Shown one piece after another: positions 17,932-25,481 of a DNA stretch of 64,000 nt; position 1 is the first letter of the stretch, and each line of letters starts with the position of its first letter. The stretch covers positions 1-64,000 of the forward strand of contig CAVYRD010000018.1 in the NCBI GenBank assembly GCA_963770865.1, given 5' to 3'. The position numbers and the translations under genes are program-made. The notes under the pieces are model-generated. The model had not been told where the DNA came from, did not search any database, and was given only the letters and a program-made list of their open reading frames with translations. The stretch is from Miltoncostaea sp963770865 (lineage in GTDB: Bacteria; Actinomycetota; Thermoleophilia; Miltoncostaeales; Miltoncostaeaceae).

Positions 17932-17937
17932 TAGCAT
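17932..17937 (+). promoter_or_regulatory. -10-like hexamer of trpS (leaderless arrangement)
   Basis: TAGCAT lies 7 nt before the trpS ATG. The region 17 bp further up is taken by the palindrome repeat instead of a recognisable -35. Confidence 0.5.
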
Positions 17938-17944
17938 GGGGGCC

Positions 17945-18967
17945 ATGGCGACCTCCTCCCCGCGCCCGGTCTCGCTGACCGGCATCAAGCCCACCGGCGT
18001 CCCGCATCTCGGCAACTTCGTCGGGGCGATCCGCCCCGCGATCACGCTCACGGCCGACTACGACGCCTTCTACTTCATCGCCGACTACCATGCGCTCACG
18101 ACCGTGCGCGACCCGGAGGAACTCGCCGAGGACACGCACTCGGTGGCGGCGTCCTGGCTCGCCTGCGGGCTCGACCCGGAGACGGTGACGCTCTACCGCC
18201 AGAGCGACGTGCCGGAGACGTTCGAGCTCCAGTGGATCCTCTCGTGCGTCACGGCGAAGGGCCTGATGAACCGCGCGCACGCGTACAAGGCGGCCCGAGA
18301 CCGCAACCGCGACGCGGGCGTGGACGACCTCGACGCCGGCGTCAGCATGGGGCTCTTCAACTACCCCGTCCTGATGGCCGCGGACATCCTCGTGATGGGG
18401 GCCGACGTCGTGCCGGTCGGGCGCGACCAGGTGCAGCACGTCGAGTACGCCCGCGACATCGCCGAGCGCTTCAACCTCGCCTACGGCTCGCGCTACGCGT
18501 TCCCGCTGCCCGAGCACGTCACCGCCGACGACCGCGACGAGAGCACGATGCCGGGCCTCGACGGTCGCAAGATGAGCAAGTCCTACGACAACACCATCCC
18601 CCTCTTCGCCGAGCGCTCGGCGCTGAAGAAGCTGGTGCGCCGCATGCAGACCGACAGCACGCCGGTGGAGGAGCCGAAGGACCCCGACTCCTCGTCGCTG
18701 TTCGCGGTCTACCGCCAGTTCGCCCCGGAGGCGGAGCAGGAGGCGCTGCGCGCCCGGATGCTGGCCGGCGGCATGGGCTGGGGCGAGATGAAGGACATCG
18801 TGTTCGAGACCCTCGACGCCGAGCTGTCCGGCCCGCGCGAGCGCTACGACGCGCTCATGGACGACCGCGCCGCCCTCGACGCGATGCTGCACTCCGGCGC
18901 CGAGCGGGCCCGCGAGCGGGCGCGGGCGGTGCTCGCCGGCGTGCGCGGCGCGGTCGGCATCGACTAG
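17945..18967 (+). CDS. trpS: tryptophanyl-tRNA synthetase
   Basis: Charges tRNA-Trp in the cytoplasm. The 340-residue class I synthetase has the HIGH-type site in GIKPTGVPHLGNFVGAI and the KMSKS site in GLDGRKMSKSYDN. Between them are FYFIADYHALT, FNYPVLMAADILVMGADVVPVGRDQVQHVEYARDIAERFN and other family stretches. No Shine-Dalgarno precedes the ATG. It has its own promoter and is not obviously in an operon. Confidence 0.96.
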   Translation: MATSSPRPVSLTGIKPTGVPHLGNFVGAIRPAITLTADYDAFYFIADYHALTTVRDPEELAEDTHSVAASWLACGLDPETVTLYRQSDVPETFELQWILSCVTAKGLMNRAHAYKAARDRNRDAGVDDLDAGVSMGLFNYPVLMAADILVMGADVVPVGRDQVQHVEYARDIAERFNLAYGSRYAFPLPEHVTADDRDESTMPGLDGRKMSKSYDNTIPLFAERSALKKLVRRMQTDSTPVEEPKDPDSSSLFAVYRQFAPEAEQEALRARMLAGGMGWGEMKDIVFETLDAELSGPRERYDALMDDRAALDAMLHSGAERARERARAVLAGVRGAVGID

Positions 18968-18995
18968 GTCCGGGTCCGCCCCGGCGCGGACCCCC

Positions 18996-19001
18996 TAGAC
19001 T
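18996..19001 (+). promoter_or_regulatory. -10-like hexamer of the CAAX-type protease gene
   Basis: TAGACT lies 7 nt before the first GTG of the gene. The same hexamer stands before ppx. Confidence 0.5.
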
Positions 19002-19008
19002 CGACCGG

Positions 19009-19731
19009 GTGGTGACCCTGGATCAGCCCGCGGCCGTCCTGCCGCTGCGGCCGCCGGGCTTCTGGTGGCGCGTCCTCTCCCCGATCGGCGCGGTGCTGGT
19101 GTCGTTCCTCGCGCTGATCGTCGTCGGCGGGGTGCTCTACGCCGCCACCGACATGTCCGAGACGGCCATCGGCGCCGTGGTCACGCCGCTCACGAGCCTG
19201 CTGCTGCTCGGGTTCGCGTTCGGCATCCGGCGCCGTCTCCCGGTCCACGAGCAACGCCTCGCCCTCGCCGTCAAGGGTCCGACCCGGAAGGCCATGCTGG
19301 TCGGCGTCGCCGTCGGCCTCGGGATCGTCGCGGGCGCCGCGATCATCATCTCGATCGGCGCCGCGATCGACCCGGTGGTCGAGCGCCGCCTGAACGAGGT
19401 CGAGGACATCGGGACCGCGCCGTGGCAGATCGTGCCCATGGTGATAGCCCTGGTCGTGCTGGCGCCGCTCGGGGAGGAGCTGCTGTTCCGCGGCCTCATC
19501 CTGCGCGGGCTGGCGCGCAGGATGCGCTTCTGGTTCGCCGCGCTGATCTCCTCGGCGCTGTTCGCGGCCGCCCACTTCGACTCATACGTCCTGTGGCCGC
19601 GCACGATCACGCTCTTCGGGACCGGCCTGGTGCTCGCGTGGGTCTACCGGCAGCGAGGATACTGGGGATCCGTGGCGGCCCACGCCACGGTCAACGCCGT
19701 CGCCGCGATCGCGCTGATCGCCACCTCATGA
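19009..19731 (+). CDS. CPBP (CAAX) intramembrane metalloprotease
   Basis: A 240-residue protein with about seven hydrophobic segments and the Abi/CPBP motifs: EELLFRGLILRGLA (motif 1, paired Glu and Arg), FAAAHFDSY (motif 2 His) and AHATVNAVA (motif 4). In bacteria these membrane proteases are linked to protein processing, bacteriocin immunity or signalling. The substrate here is unknown. Two GTG codons in tandem (19009, 19012) can start it. The hexamer TAGACT 7 nt upstream favours the first. Its stop overlaps the next ATG by 4 bp, so it is coupled to the Crp-family gene. Confidence 0.88.
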   Translation: MVTLDQPAAVLPLRPPGFWWRVLSPIGAVLVSFLALIVVGGVLYAATDMSETAIGAVVTPLTSLLLLGFAFGIRRRLPVHEQRLALAVKGPTRKAMLVGVAVGLGIVAGAAIIISIGAAIDPVVERRLNEVEDIGTAPWQIVPMVIALVVLAPLGEELLFRGLILRGLARRMRFWFAALISSALFAAAHFDSYVLWPRTITLFGTGLVLAWVYRQRGYWGSVAAHATVNAVAAIALIATS

Positions 19732-20411
19732 GCGAAGGAACCGACTTCCGCACCATCGACCTGTTCGCCGACCTCGGCGACGACGCGCTCGCAGGCGCGG
19801 TCGAGGGCCTGGAGGCGATCCCCGTGATGGCCGGCGAGGAGTTCTCGATCGTGGAGAGCGGCGCCGTCTGCTGCGTGATCGGCGGCGGGCGCCTCGCGCT
19901 CGGGGTGATCGCCGAGGAGCAGCGCGAGCGGACCATCGGGATGCTGGAGCAGGGCGACCTGCTGGTGCGCCCCCTCGACGGCTGGGCCACAGCCGGCCCG
20001 CTCGTGCGCTGCTTCGCGATCGAGGACTCGCTCATCCACCTGGTCGATCGCGACCGAATGGCCGCCTGGATGCGCGACCCGGCGCTGGCGGCAGGTCTCG
20101 TGCGCGTGCTGAGCGCTCAGATCGCCGAGCGCGAGCTGGCCGTGGCGATCGCGCTGGAGCCGCGCGTCGAGCGGCGCCTGCTGCTGAAGCTGCGCCAGCT
20201 GGCCGAGCGCTGGGGGCGCGTGACGCCCGACGGCATCAGGCTGGACCTGCGGCTCACCCACCAGGAGCTCGCCAACATGGTCGGCGCGGTGCGCGAGTCG
20301 GTCACGCTCGCGCTCGGGCGCCTGGCCGAGGCGGGCGAGATCGAGGTGCGCAACCGCACCCTCACGATCATGCGCCCGGACCGGGAGGACGCGCCACCCG
20401 CGGGGGACTGA
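19728..20411 (+). CDS. Crp/Fnr-family transcriptional regulator
   Basis: 227 residues with an N-terminal cyclic-nucleotide-binding-like beta barrel (about 15-125), a connecting helix (ALAAGLVRVLSAQIAERELAVAIAL) and a C-terminal winged helix. The recognition region reads LTHQELANMVGAVRESVTLALGRLAEAGEI. The phosphate-binding cassette of true cAMP receptors is not evident (EQRERTIGMLEQGDLLVRPLDG), so the ligand is unknown. It is translationally coupled to the CPBP protease. A site matching the Crp consensus lies 3 kb away before egtB. Confidence 0.88.
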   Translation: MSEGTDFRTIDLFADLGDDALAGAVEGLEAIPVMAGEEFSIVESGAVCCVIGGGRLALGVIAEEQRERTIGMLEQGDLLVRPLDGWATAGPLVRCFAIEDSLIHLVDRDRMAAWMRDPALAAGLVRVLSAQIAERELAVAIALEPRVERRLLLKLRQLAERWGRVTPDGIRLDLRLTHQELANMVGAVRESVTLALGRLAEAGEIEVRNRTLTIMRPDREDAPPAGD

Positions 20412-21036
20412 CCCCGACCGCGTGGAGGGCGGCGGGGTTGGACGGGTCCAGCTCGATGGCCGAGGCCTGCGGGCGCGGCGCGGGACGGTGAGAGGACCAT
20501 GGCACGGCCGGCGCGCCGGACGGGCGGTCGGCGGCGGCGAGCGGCTCGAGGAACAGGGAGCGCCGGCCGAGGGGCGCCCCGAAGCGGGGCTCGCGGAGTA
20601 TGCGACGGCCGAGCCGCCGCTCCGCGCGAGAGACGCGCTGGGCGGCCAGCAGGGCGGTGAGACCGGCGCCCGCCAGGGCCCCCGCAGCGACGGAGGGCGC
20701 CTGGGGGGCGCGGTCCTGCGCCAGGGAACCGGCGGCGAGCGCCAGCGCGCAGGCCGGCGCGGCGTGTAGCACCAGCGCGCGGGCCATCGTGACGCCGGGC
20801 CCGCGCAGCTCCCAGCGTGGGCGCACCGGGATCGCGAGTCGGATCGCCGTGCGCACCGTGCGCGAGCCCCACGCCAGCCACAGCCCCAGGAAGCCCGCGG
20901 CCAGCCCGAGCCCCACGGCCCGCTGGTCGGCCGGGCCGCCCGCCGCCGCGAGCGAGGCCGCCCGCACGCCGCCGACGAGGGCGATCGCCACGGCGGCGGT
21001 GCGGAGCTCGAGGGCGGCGGGCACGAGGGGGGTCAT
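20368..21036 (-). CDS. hypothetical membrane protein
   Basis: Beginning at ATG 21036 the frame encodes 222 residues with three or four hydrophobic stretches (TAAVAIALVGGVRAASLAAAGG, GLGLAAGFLGLWLAWG, ALVLHAAPACALALAAGSLA, ALAGAGLTALLAA) separated by basic segments. The C-terminal 70 residues are Pro/Arg-rich. It overlaps the 3' end of the Crp-family gene by 44 bp on the opposite strand, which weakens the case. No family was recognised. Confidence 0.4.
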   Translation of the reverse strand: MTPLVPAALELRTAAVAIALVGGVRAASLAAAGGPADQRAVGLGLAAGFLGLWLAWGSRTVRTAIRLAIPVRPRWELRGPGVTMARALVLHAAPACALALAAGSLAQDRAPQAPSVAAGALAGAGLTALLAAQRVSRAERRLGRRILREPRFGAPLGRRSLFLEPLAAADRPSGAPAVPWSSHRPAPRPQASAIELDPSNPAALHAVGVSPPRVARPPGPGA

Positions 21037-21095
21037 GCCCGTCGGATCGGCTGCGGGAGCCGCCCTCCGCATACCGCACGATGCGTGGTGCCGGG

Positions 21096-22097
21096 CTACC
21101 CCGCCAGCCGGGCGACCGAGACCGCGAACCAGCCGAGGTCGTCCTCGTGCCACTCGGCCAGCTCCATGCCCGCGTCGGCGTACATCTCCTCGACCATCGC
21201 CCTCGTGAACTTGCAGGAGATCTCGGTGCGCATCTCCTCGCCCTCGGCGAAGGAGACCTCCATGCCGATGGCCTCCAGGCGCACGGTCTGGTCGGCCAGC
21301 GAGCGCAGCCGCATCTCGATCCAGGGCGGGCCGGGGTCGTAGATCGCGACGTGCGCGAAGAGGTCGGGGTCGAAGTCGGCGTCGAGCTCCCGGTTCAGCA
21401 CCCGCAGCACGTTGAGGTTGAACTCGGCCGTGACGCCCTGGGCGTCGTCGTAGGCGGGCTGGATGCGGGCGGCGTCGCCGGCGAGGTCGGTCCCCACCAT
21501 GAGAAGGTCGCCCGGGCCCATCAGCCCCGCCACCGAGCGCAGGAACGGCGTGCGCGCCAGGGGCTCGAGGTTGCCGATCGTCCCGCCGAGGAATGCCACC
21601 AGGCGCGCCGCGTCGTCGTCGCGCGGCGGCACGCCCGGCAGGTGACGGTCGAAGTCGCCCGCGACGCCGTGCACGTGGAGCCCCGGGTAGGTCTCGGCGA
21701 GCCGGCCGGCCGCGGCGAGGATCGCCTCGGGACAGACGTCGAAGGGCACGTAGCGCTCGAGGCGGCCCGCGTCGCGCATCGCGTCGAGGAGGGCCCGGGT
21801 CTTGCGCGAGGCGCCCGAGCCGAGCTCCACGAGCTCGCCCACCGCGTGGCGGGCCACCAGCCCCGGGGCGACGCGGGTGAGGATGCCCAGCTCCGAACGG
21901 CTCTGGTAGTACTCGGGCAGCCGCGTGATCTGCTCGAAGAGGTCGGACCCCCGTTCGTCGTAGAAGTGCTTGGGCGGCAGCGACTTGGGGATGGCCGCGA
22001 GCCCCTCGCGCGCGTCCGCGGCCAGGCCCTCGTCCCCCGGGCCGAGCGGGTGGACGTCGAGGCGGTACGGGCGCGGGAGGGCGAGGCGGGTCGTCAC
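21096..22097 (-). CDS. egtD: L-histidine N-alpha-methyltransferase (ergothioneine synthesis)
   Basis: Trimethylates histidine to hercynine with SAM. The 333 residues show IPKSLPPKHFYDERGSDLFEQITRLPEYYQSRSEL, VELGSGASRKTRALLDAM, YVPFDVCPEAI and FLGGTIGNLEP. LLMVGTDLAGDAARIQPAYDDAQGVTAEFNLNVLRVLNRELDADFD and FAEGEEMRTEISCKF complete the EgtD pattern. The GTG start overlaps the egtB stop (GTGA), so the two are coupled. No egtA, egtC or egtE is nearby. Confidence 0.95.
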   Translation of the reverse strand: MTTRLALPRPYRLDVHPLGPGDEGLAADAREGLAAIPKSLPPKHFYDERGSDLFEQITRLPEYYQSRSELGILTRVAPGLVARHAVGELVELGSGASRKTRALLDAMRDAGRLERYVPFDVCPEAILAAAGRLAETYPGLHVHGVAGDFDRHLPGVPPRDDDAARLVAFLGGTIGNLEPLARTPFLRSVAGLMGPGDLLMVGTDLAGDAARIQPAYDDAQGVTAEFNLNVLRVLNRELDADFDPDLFAHVAIYDPGPPWIEMRLRSLADQTVRLEAIGMEVSFAEGEEMRTEISCKFTRAMVEEMYADAGMELAEWHEDDLGWFAVSVARLAG

Positions 22098-23443
22098 GCG
22101 AGGTCCTTCGCCAGACGCAGGCCGCTGAAGATCTGGCGGCGCTGGGGCAGGTCCCAGTTGCGGAAAGTGGCGCGCGCCGCGATCGGCTGGGTGGCCCATG
22201 AGCCGCCCCGCAGCACGCGGTAGCCGTCGCCGAAGAAGACCTCGGCGTACTCGCGGTAGGGGAACGCCCGGAAGCCGGGGTAGCCGTCGAAGGTGGTGGA
22301 GGTCCACTCCCAGACGTCGCCGAGCATGTGCCGGCAGCCGCTCGGCGCGGGGGCGTAGGCGCCGACGCGGGAGGTGCCGAAGGCGAGCTGGTCGATGTTG
22401 GCGTCCTCGGCGCGGGCGCCGGCGGCGGCGCGCTCCCACTCGGCCTCGGTCGGCAGGCGCGCGCCGGCCCAGCGGGCGTGGGCGTCGGCCTCGTGGGCGC
22501 TCACGTGGCAGAGGATGCGGTCGGGATCGACCGGCGCGACCCGGTCGAAGGCGCGGGCCAGCCAGCCGCCGGAGCCGTCGCGCTCCCAGGAGAGCGGGGC
22601 CTGGACGCCGTTCTCCCGGACCCAGCGCCACCCCTCGGCGGTCCAGAGCTCGGGGCGCCGGTAGCCGCCGTCCTCGATGAAGGCGATCTGGCCGCGGTTG
22701 GCGACCGGGTCGGGGGCGATGAGGAAGGCGGGCAGGTCGCGCTCGTGTCGCGGGCGCTCGCAGTCGTACGCGAAGCCCTCCTGCCCCGCGCCCATGTCGA
22801 AGGGGCCCGCGGGGATCTCGACCCAGACGGAGGGGGGCTTCGGCCAAATGGCCGCGGCGTCGTCGGCCGAGTGGCCGGAGGGCTTCGGCCAATTGGCCAA
22901 AGGGTCGTCGGCCAATTGGCCACAGGGCTCCGGCAGGGGCCGGCGCTCGCCCGGCGCGTACGCCCCCTCCGGCAGGAGGCGCAGGGCCTGGAGGACGGTC
23001 TCGGTGTGCTGGGCCTCGTGCTCGGCGACCATCTCGAAGACGAAGCCGTCGCGCAGGAGGGGGTCGTCGGGGTCCTCGAGGTCCGCGGCGGCGAGGGCGT
23101 CCAGGCTGCGCTCGCGCACCTCGTCGAGGTAGGAGCGGGCCTCGGACTCGTCGAGGATCCGGATCTCGCCGCGGCGGCGGCGCGGCGTCTCGGCCGCGTC
23201 GTAGACGTCGTCGAGCTCGGGGTGGAGCGGGGCCCGGCCGCCGATGCGGCGCGCGAGCCAGAGCTCCTCGTACGCCGCGATGTGCCCGAGGTCCCAGAGC
23301 GGCGGGCTCAGGAGGGGGCTCGGCTGCCGGACGAGGTGCTCGTGGGCCAGCGGGGCGAAGAGGTCGAGGGTGCGGCGCCGGGTCCGGTCCAGCCGATCCG
23401 CCAGCGCCATGTCGAGTCCGCCCACACGGCGAGGATTCCCCAT
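22094..23443 (-). CDS. egtB: ergothioneine sulfoxide synthase EgtB with an in-frame repeat insert
   Basis: An iron enzyme that joins hercynine to a thiol (Cys or gamma-Glu-Cys) with oxygen. The N-terminal DinB-like domain holds LWDLGHIAAYEELW (His 54) and the HxxxHxE ligand motif at 142-148. The C-terminal FGE-sulfatase-like domain runs from VEIPAGPFDMG to RVLRGGSWATQPIAARATFRNWDLP. Between them, residues about 173-202 are encoded by two 45-bp copies of the palindrome repeat. The insert stays in frame and keeps both domains intact. The first ATG is at 23443. A second at 23410 has a better GGCGGA ribosome site and may be the true start. A Crp-like site lies just upstream. Confidence 0.93.
   Translation of the reverse strand: MGNPRRVGGLDMALADRLDRTRRRTLDLFAPLAHEHLVRQPSPLLSPPLWDLGHIAAYEELWLARRIGGRAPLHPELDDVYDAAETPRRRRGEIRILDESEARSYLDEVRERSLDALAAADLEDPDDPLLRDGFVFEMVAEHEAQHTETVLQALRLLPEGAYAPGERRPLPEPCGQLADDPLANWPKPSGHSADDAAAIWPKPPSVWVEIPAGPFDMGAGQEGFAYDCERPRHERDLPAFLIAPDPVANRGQIAFIEDGGYRRPELWTAEGWRWVRENGVQAPLSWERDGSGGWLARAFDRVAPVDPDRILCHVSAHEADAHARWAGARLPTEAEWERAAAGARAEDANIDQLAFGTSRVGAYAPAPSGCRHMLGDVWEWTSTTFDGYPGFRAFPYREYAEVFFGDGYRVLRGGSWATQPIAARATFRNWDLPQRRQIFSGLRLAKDLA
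22838..22927. repeat. palindrome array locus 4: two 45-bp units inside egtB
   Basis: Two tandem 45-bp units (22838-22882 and 22883-22927) each carry two palindromes: GGCCAAATGGCC, GGCCGAGTGGCC, GGCCAATTGGCC and GGCCAATTGGCC. Centre spacings are 23, 22 and 23 bp. Each unit is 15 codons long, so the egtB frame is kept. The spacers end in GTCGTC on the + strand, as at loci 2, 3 and 5. Confidence 0.9.
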
Positions 23444-23458
23444 TACGCCCGTGTAACC

Positions 23459-23476
23459 ATGTGATCCACATCACAT
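23459..23476. promoter_or_regulatory. Crp-like operator upstream of egtB
   Basis: The 18-bp perfect inverted repeat ATGTGATCCACATCACAT contains TGTGA-N6-TCACA, the consensus of Crp-family binding sites. It begins 16 bp above the first egtB ATG and about 128 bp above the VanW gene start. A Crp-family regulator is encoded at 19728. Confidence 0.6.
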
Positions 23477-23588
23477 GGTGGGGTACCTCACAGACCGGCC
23501 CCCGCAGCCACCTCGGCGGTGATCCAGATCGACCTGCGCTTCGTGTCACGGACCTGCCGAACGCCGGGGCCCCGCATGCCCGGACGAC

Positions 23589-23594
23589 TAGAAT
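23589..23594 (+). promoter_or_regulatory. -10-like hexamer of the VanW gene
   Basis: TAGAAT stands 9 nt before the ATG at 23604, with no ribosome binding site between. No clear -35 was found. Confidence 0.45.
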
Positions 23595-23603
23595 CGCGCG
23601 GGA

Positions 23604-25478
23604 ATGGCTGAGTCACCGAGGAGGCGGCCCCCCGTGCGGGGCAAGAAGGCCCTCCGTCGGCGCCGCCTCGTGGCCCTCGGAGCCCTCGTCCTCATCGTCC
23701 TCGTCGGCGCCGGGGTGACGCTCGCAGCCACGACCGACGACGGCGCGGCGCCCGCCAAGGTGAGCCTCGACGGCGTCAACGTCAGCGGAAAGGGCGCCGA
23801 CGACGTCCGCCGCGCCGCCCGGGCGCGGGCGGCCGAGCTGATGAGGGTGCCGCTGGTCCTCACGCGCACCGACGACCGCTCGATGCGGGTCGAGGTCACG
23901 CGCGCAGAGCTCGGCGCCCGCCCGCAGATCCGCCGGGCGGTGGACGAGGTGCTGGAGCCGCGCAGCTTCGCCGGCCGCGCCGTCTCGTTCCTCGGCCTCG
24001 TGCCGACCCGCGACGTGCACATCGCGTTCACGCTGGACCAGTCGAAGGTCGCGGCCCTGGTGCGCCGCGTGCGCCGGCCCGGCGACACCCCGGCCAAGCC
24101 GGCGAGCCTCGAGGTGGGCGAGGACGACATCACCGTCGTGCCCGGCGCGGCCGGCTTCGGCATCGACCCGGTCGCCCTCCGCTCCCGCATCGCCGAGCTG
24201 CCGCAGGAGATCGCGCTCACCCCCGAGACGATTCCGCCGCCGGTGAGCGACGCGGCGGCGGCGGCGGCCCGCACCCGGGCCCTGGCGGTGGTCTCGCACC
24301 CGGTCGCGGTGACCTTCCAGGGTCGCGCCGTCGAGATCGAGACGTCCGTGCTGCGCTCGGCCCTGCGCTTCCGCCCCGACGCGCCCGACCTGCGCGTCGC
24401 CCTCGATCCCGACACGCTCTACGAGGACATCGCCTCGGCCTTCAGCACGCGCGAGCAGCCGGCCCGCGACGCGACGTTCGCGATCTCCGGGAGCTCGGTC
24501 CGGCTGGTGCCCTCGAGCATCGGCCGCAGCCTCGACATGCCGGCCATCGCCAAGGCGATCGTGGACGCGCCCGAGGCCACGTCGGTGCGCGCGCGGTTCA
24601 CCGTGACCCGGCCGGAGCGCACGACGGCGGAGGCGAGGGCGCTCCGCATCACCGAGCTCGTCTCCGAGTTCACAACGCCCTACAACTGCTGCGAGCCGCG
24701 GGTGACCAACATCCAGCGCGCCGCCGAGATGCTCGACGGCACGATCATCCCGGCGGGCGGCCGCTTCTCCCTCAACGAGGCGCTCGGCGAGCGCACGCTG
24801 GCGCGCGGGTTCGTCTCGGCCCCGCAGATCGCCGGCGGCCGGCTCGAGGAGGCCGTCGGGGGCGGCGTGTCGCAGGTCTCGACCACGCTCTACAACGCCG
24901 CGTTCTTCGCCGGACTCGAGATCGTGGCCCACACGCCGCACCAGTTCTGGATCTCGCGCTACCCCAAGGGCCGCGAGGCGACCCTCTCCTACGGCGGGCC
25001 GGAGATGGTCTTCGTCAACGACTGGCCGGCGGCGATCCTGATGTCGGTGTCCGCCGGCTCGAACGGCGTCACCGTGAAGTTCTTCTCCTCCAAGCTCGGC
25101 CGCCGGGTCGAGACCGAGACCGGCGAGCCCACCGACGTGGTCGAGCCGACGATCCACGAGGAGGAGGACCCCACCCTCAAGCCCGGCGAGCGGGTGGTCG
25201 ACCAGGAACTCGGTGGCGCGGGCTTCACGATCAGCTACACCCGCAAGGTCTGGGCCGGCGACACGCTGAAGCGCGACGAGCGCTACACGTGGAAGTACGA
25301 CCCGGAGGACGCCTTCATCCGGGTCGGACCCGACAAGGAGAAGCCCACCACGACGGCGCCGGGGCAGGAGACGACCGCCCCGGGGGGCGCCACGACGGCC
25401 CCCGCCTCCCCGTCCGCGCCGGCCGCGCCGCGCGGCGGCACCACGACGGGCGCCGGACCGGCGGCCCCTCCCCCCTGA
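23604..25478 (+). CDS. VanW family protein with peptidoglycan-binding-like and G5 domains
   Basis: A 624-residue envelope protein. A basic N-terminus and a single membrane segment (about 22-44, VALGALVLIVLVGAGVTLAA) anchor it outside the cell. Then come repeated PG_binding_4-like segments (about 50-340) and a VanW domain from about 355 to 490 (YNCCEPRVTNIQRAAEMLDG, GGRFSLNEALGERT, GGGVSQVSTTLYNAAFFAGLEI). A G5-like beta domain follows (VVDQELGGAGFTISYTRKVW) and then a Thr/Pro/Ala-rich tail of about 60 residues. VanW proteins accompany vancomycin resistance and spore or cell-wall genes. The biochemical role is unknown. No van genes are nearby. Confidence 0.9.
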   Translation: MAESPRRRPPVRGKKALRRRRLVALGALVLIVLVGAGVTLAATTDDGAAPAKVSLDGVNVSGKGADDVRRAARARAAELMRVPLVLTRTDDRSMRVEVTRAELGARPQIRRAVDEVLEPRSFAGRAVSFLGLVPTRDVHIAFTLDQSKVAALVRRVRRPGDTPAKPASLEVGEDDITVVPGAAGFGIDPVALRSRIAELPQEIALTPETIPPPVSDAAAAAARTRALAVVSHPVAVTFQGRAVEIETSVLRSALRFRPDAPDLRVALDPDTLYEDIASAFSTREQPARDATFAISGSSVRLVPSSIGRSLDMPAIAKAIVDAPEATSVRARFTVTRPERTTAEARALRITELVSEFTTPYNCCEPRVTNIQRAAEMLDGTIIPAGGRFSLNEALGERTLARGFVSAPQIAGGRLEEAVGGGVSQVSTTLYNAAFFAGLEIVAHTPHQFWISRYPKGREATLSYGGPEMVFVNDWPAAILMSVSAGSNGVTVKFFSSKLGRRVETETGEPTDVVEPTIHEEEDPTLKPGERVVDQELGGAGFTISYTRKVWAGDTLKRDERYTWKYDPEDAFIRVGPDKEKPTTTAPGQETTAPGGATTAPASPSAPAAPRGGTTTGAGPAAPPP

Positions 25479-25481
25479 GCC

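Noticed and set aside
23604..25478. Vancomycin resistance cluster from the VanW match
   Set aside because: No vanA/B, vanH, vanX or two-component genes are present. VanW domains are widespread in Gram-positive envelopes.
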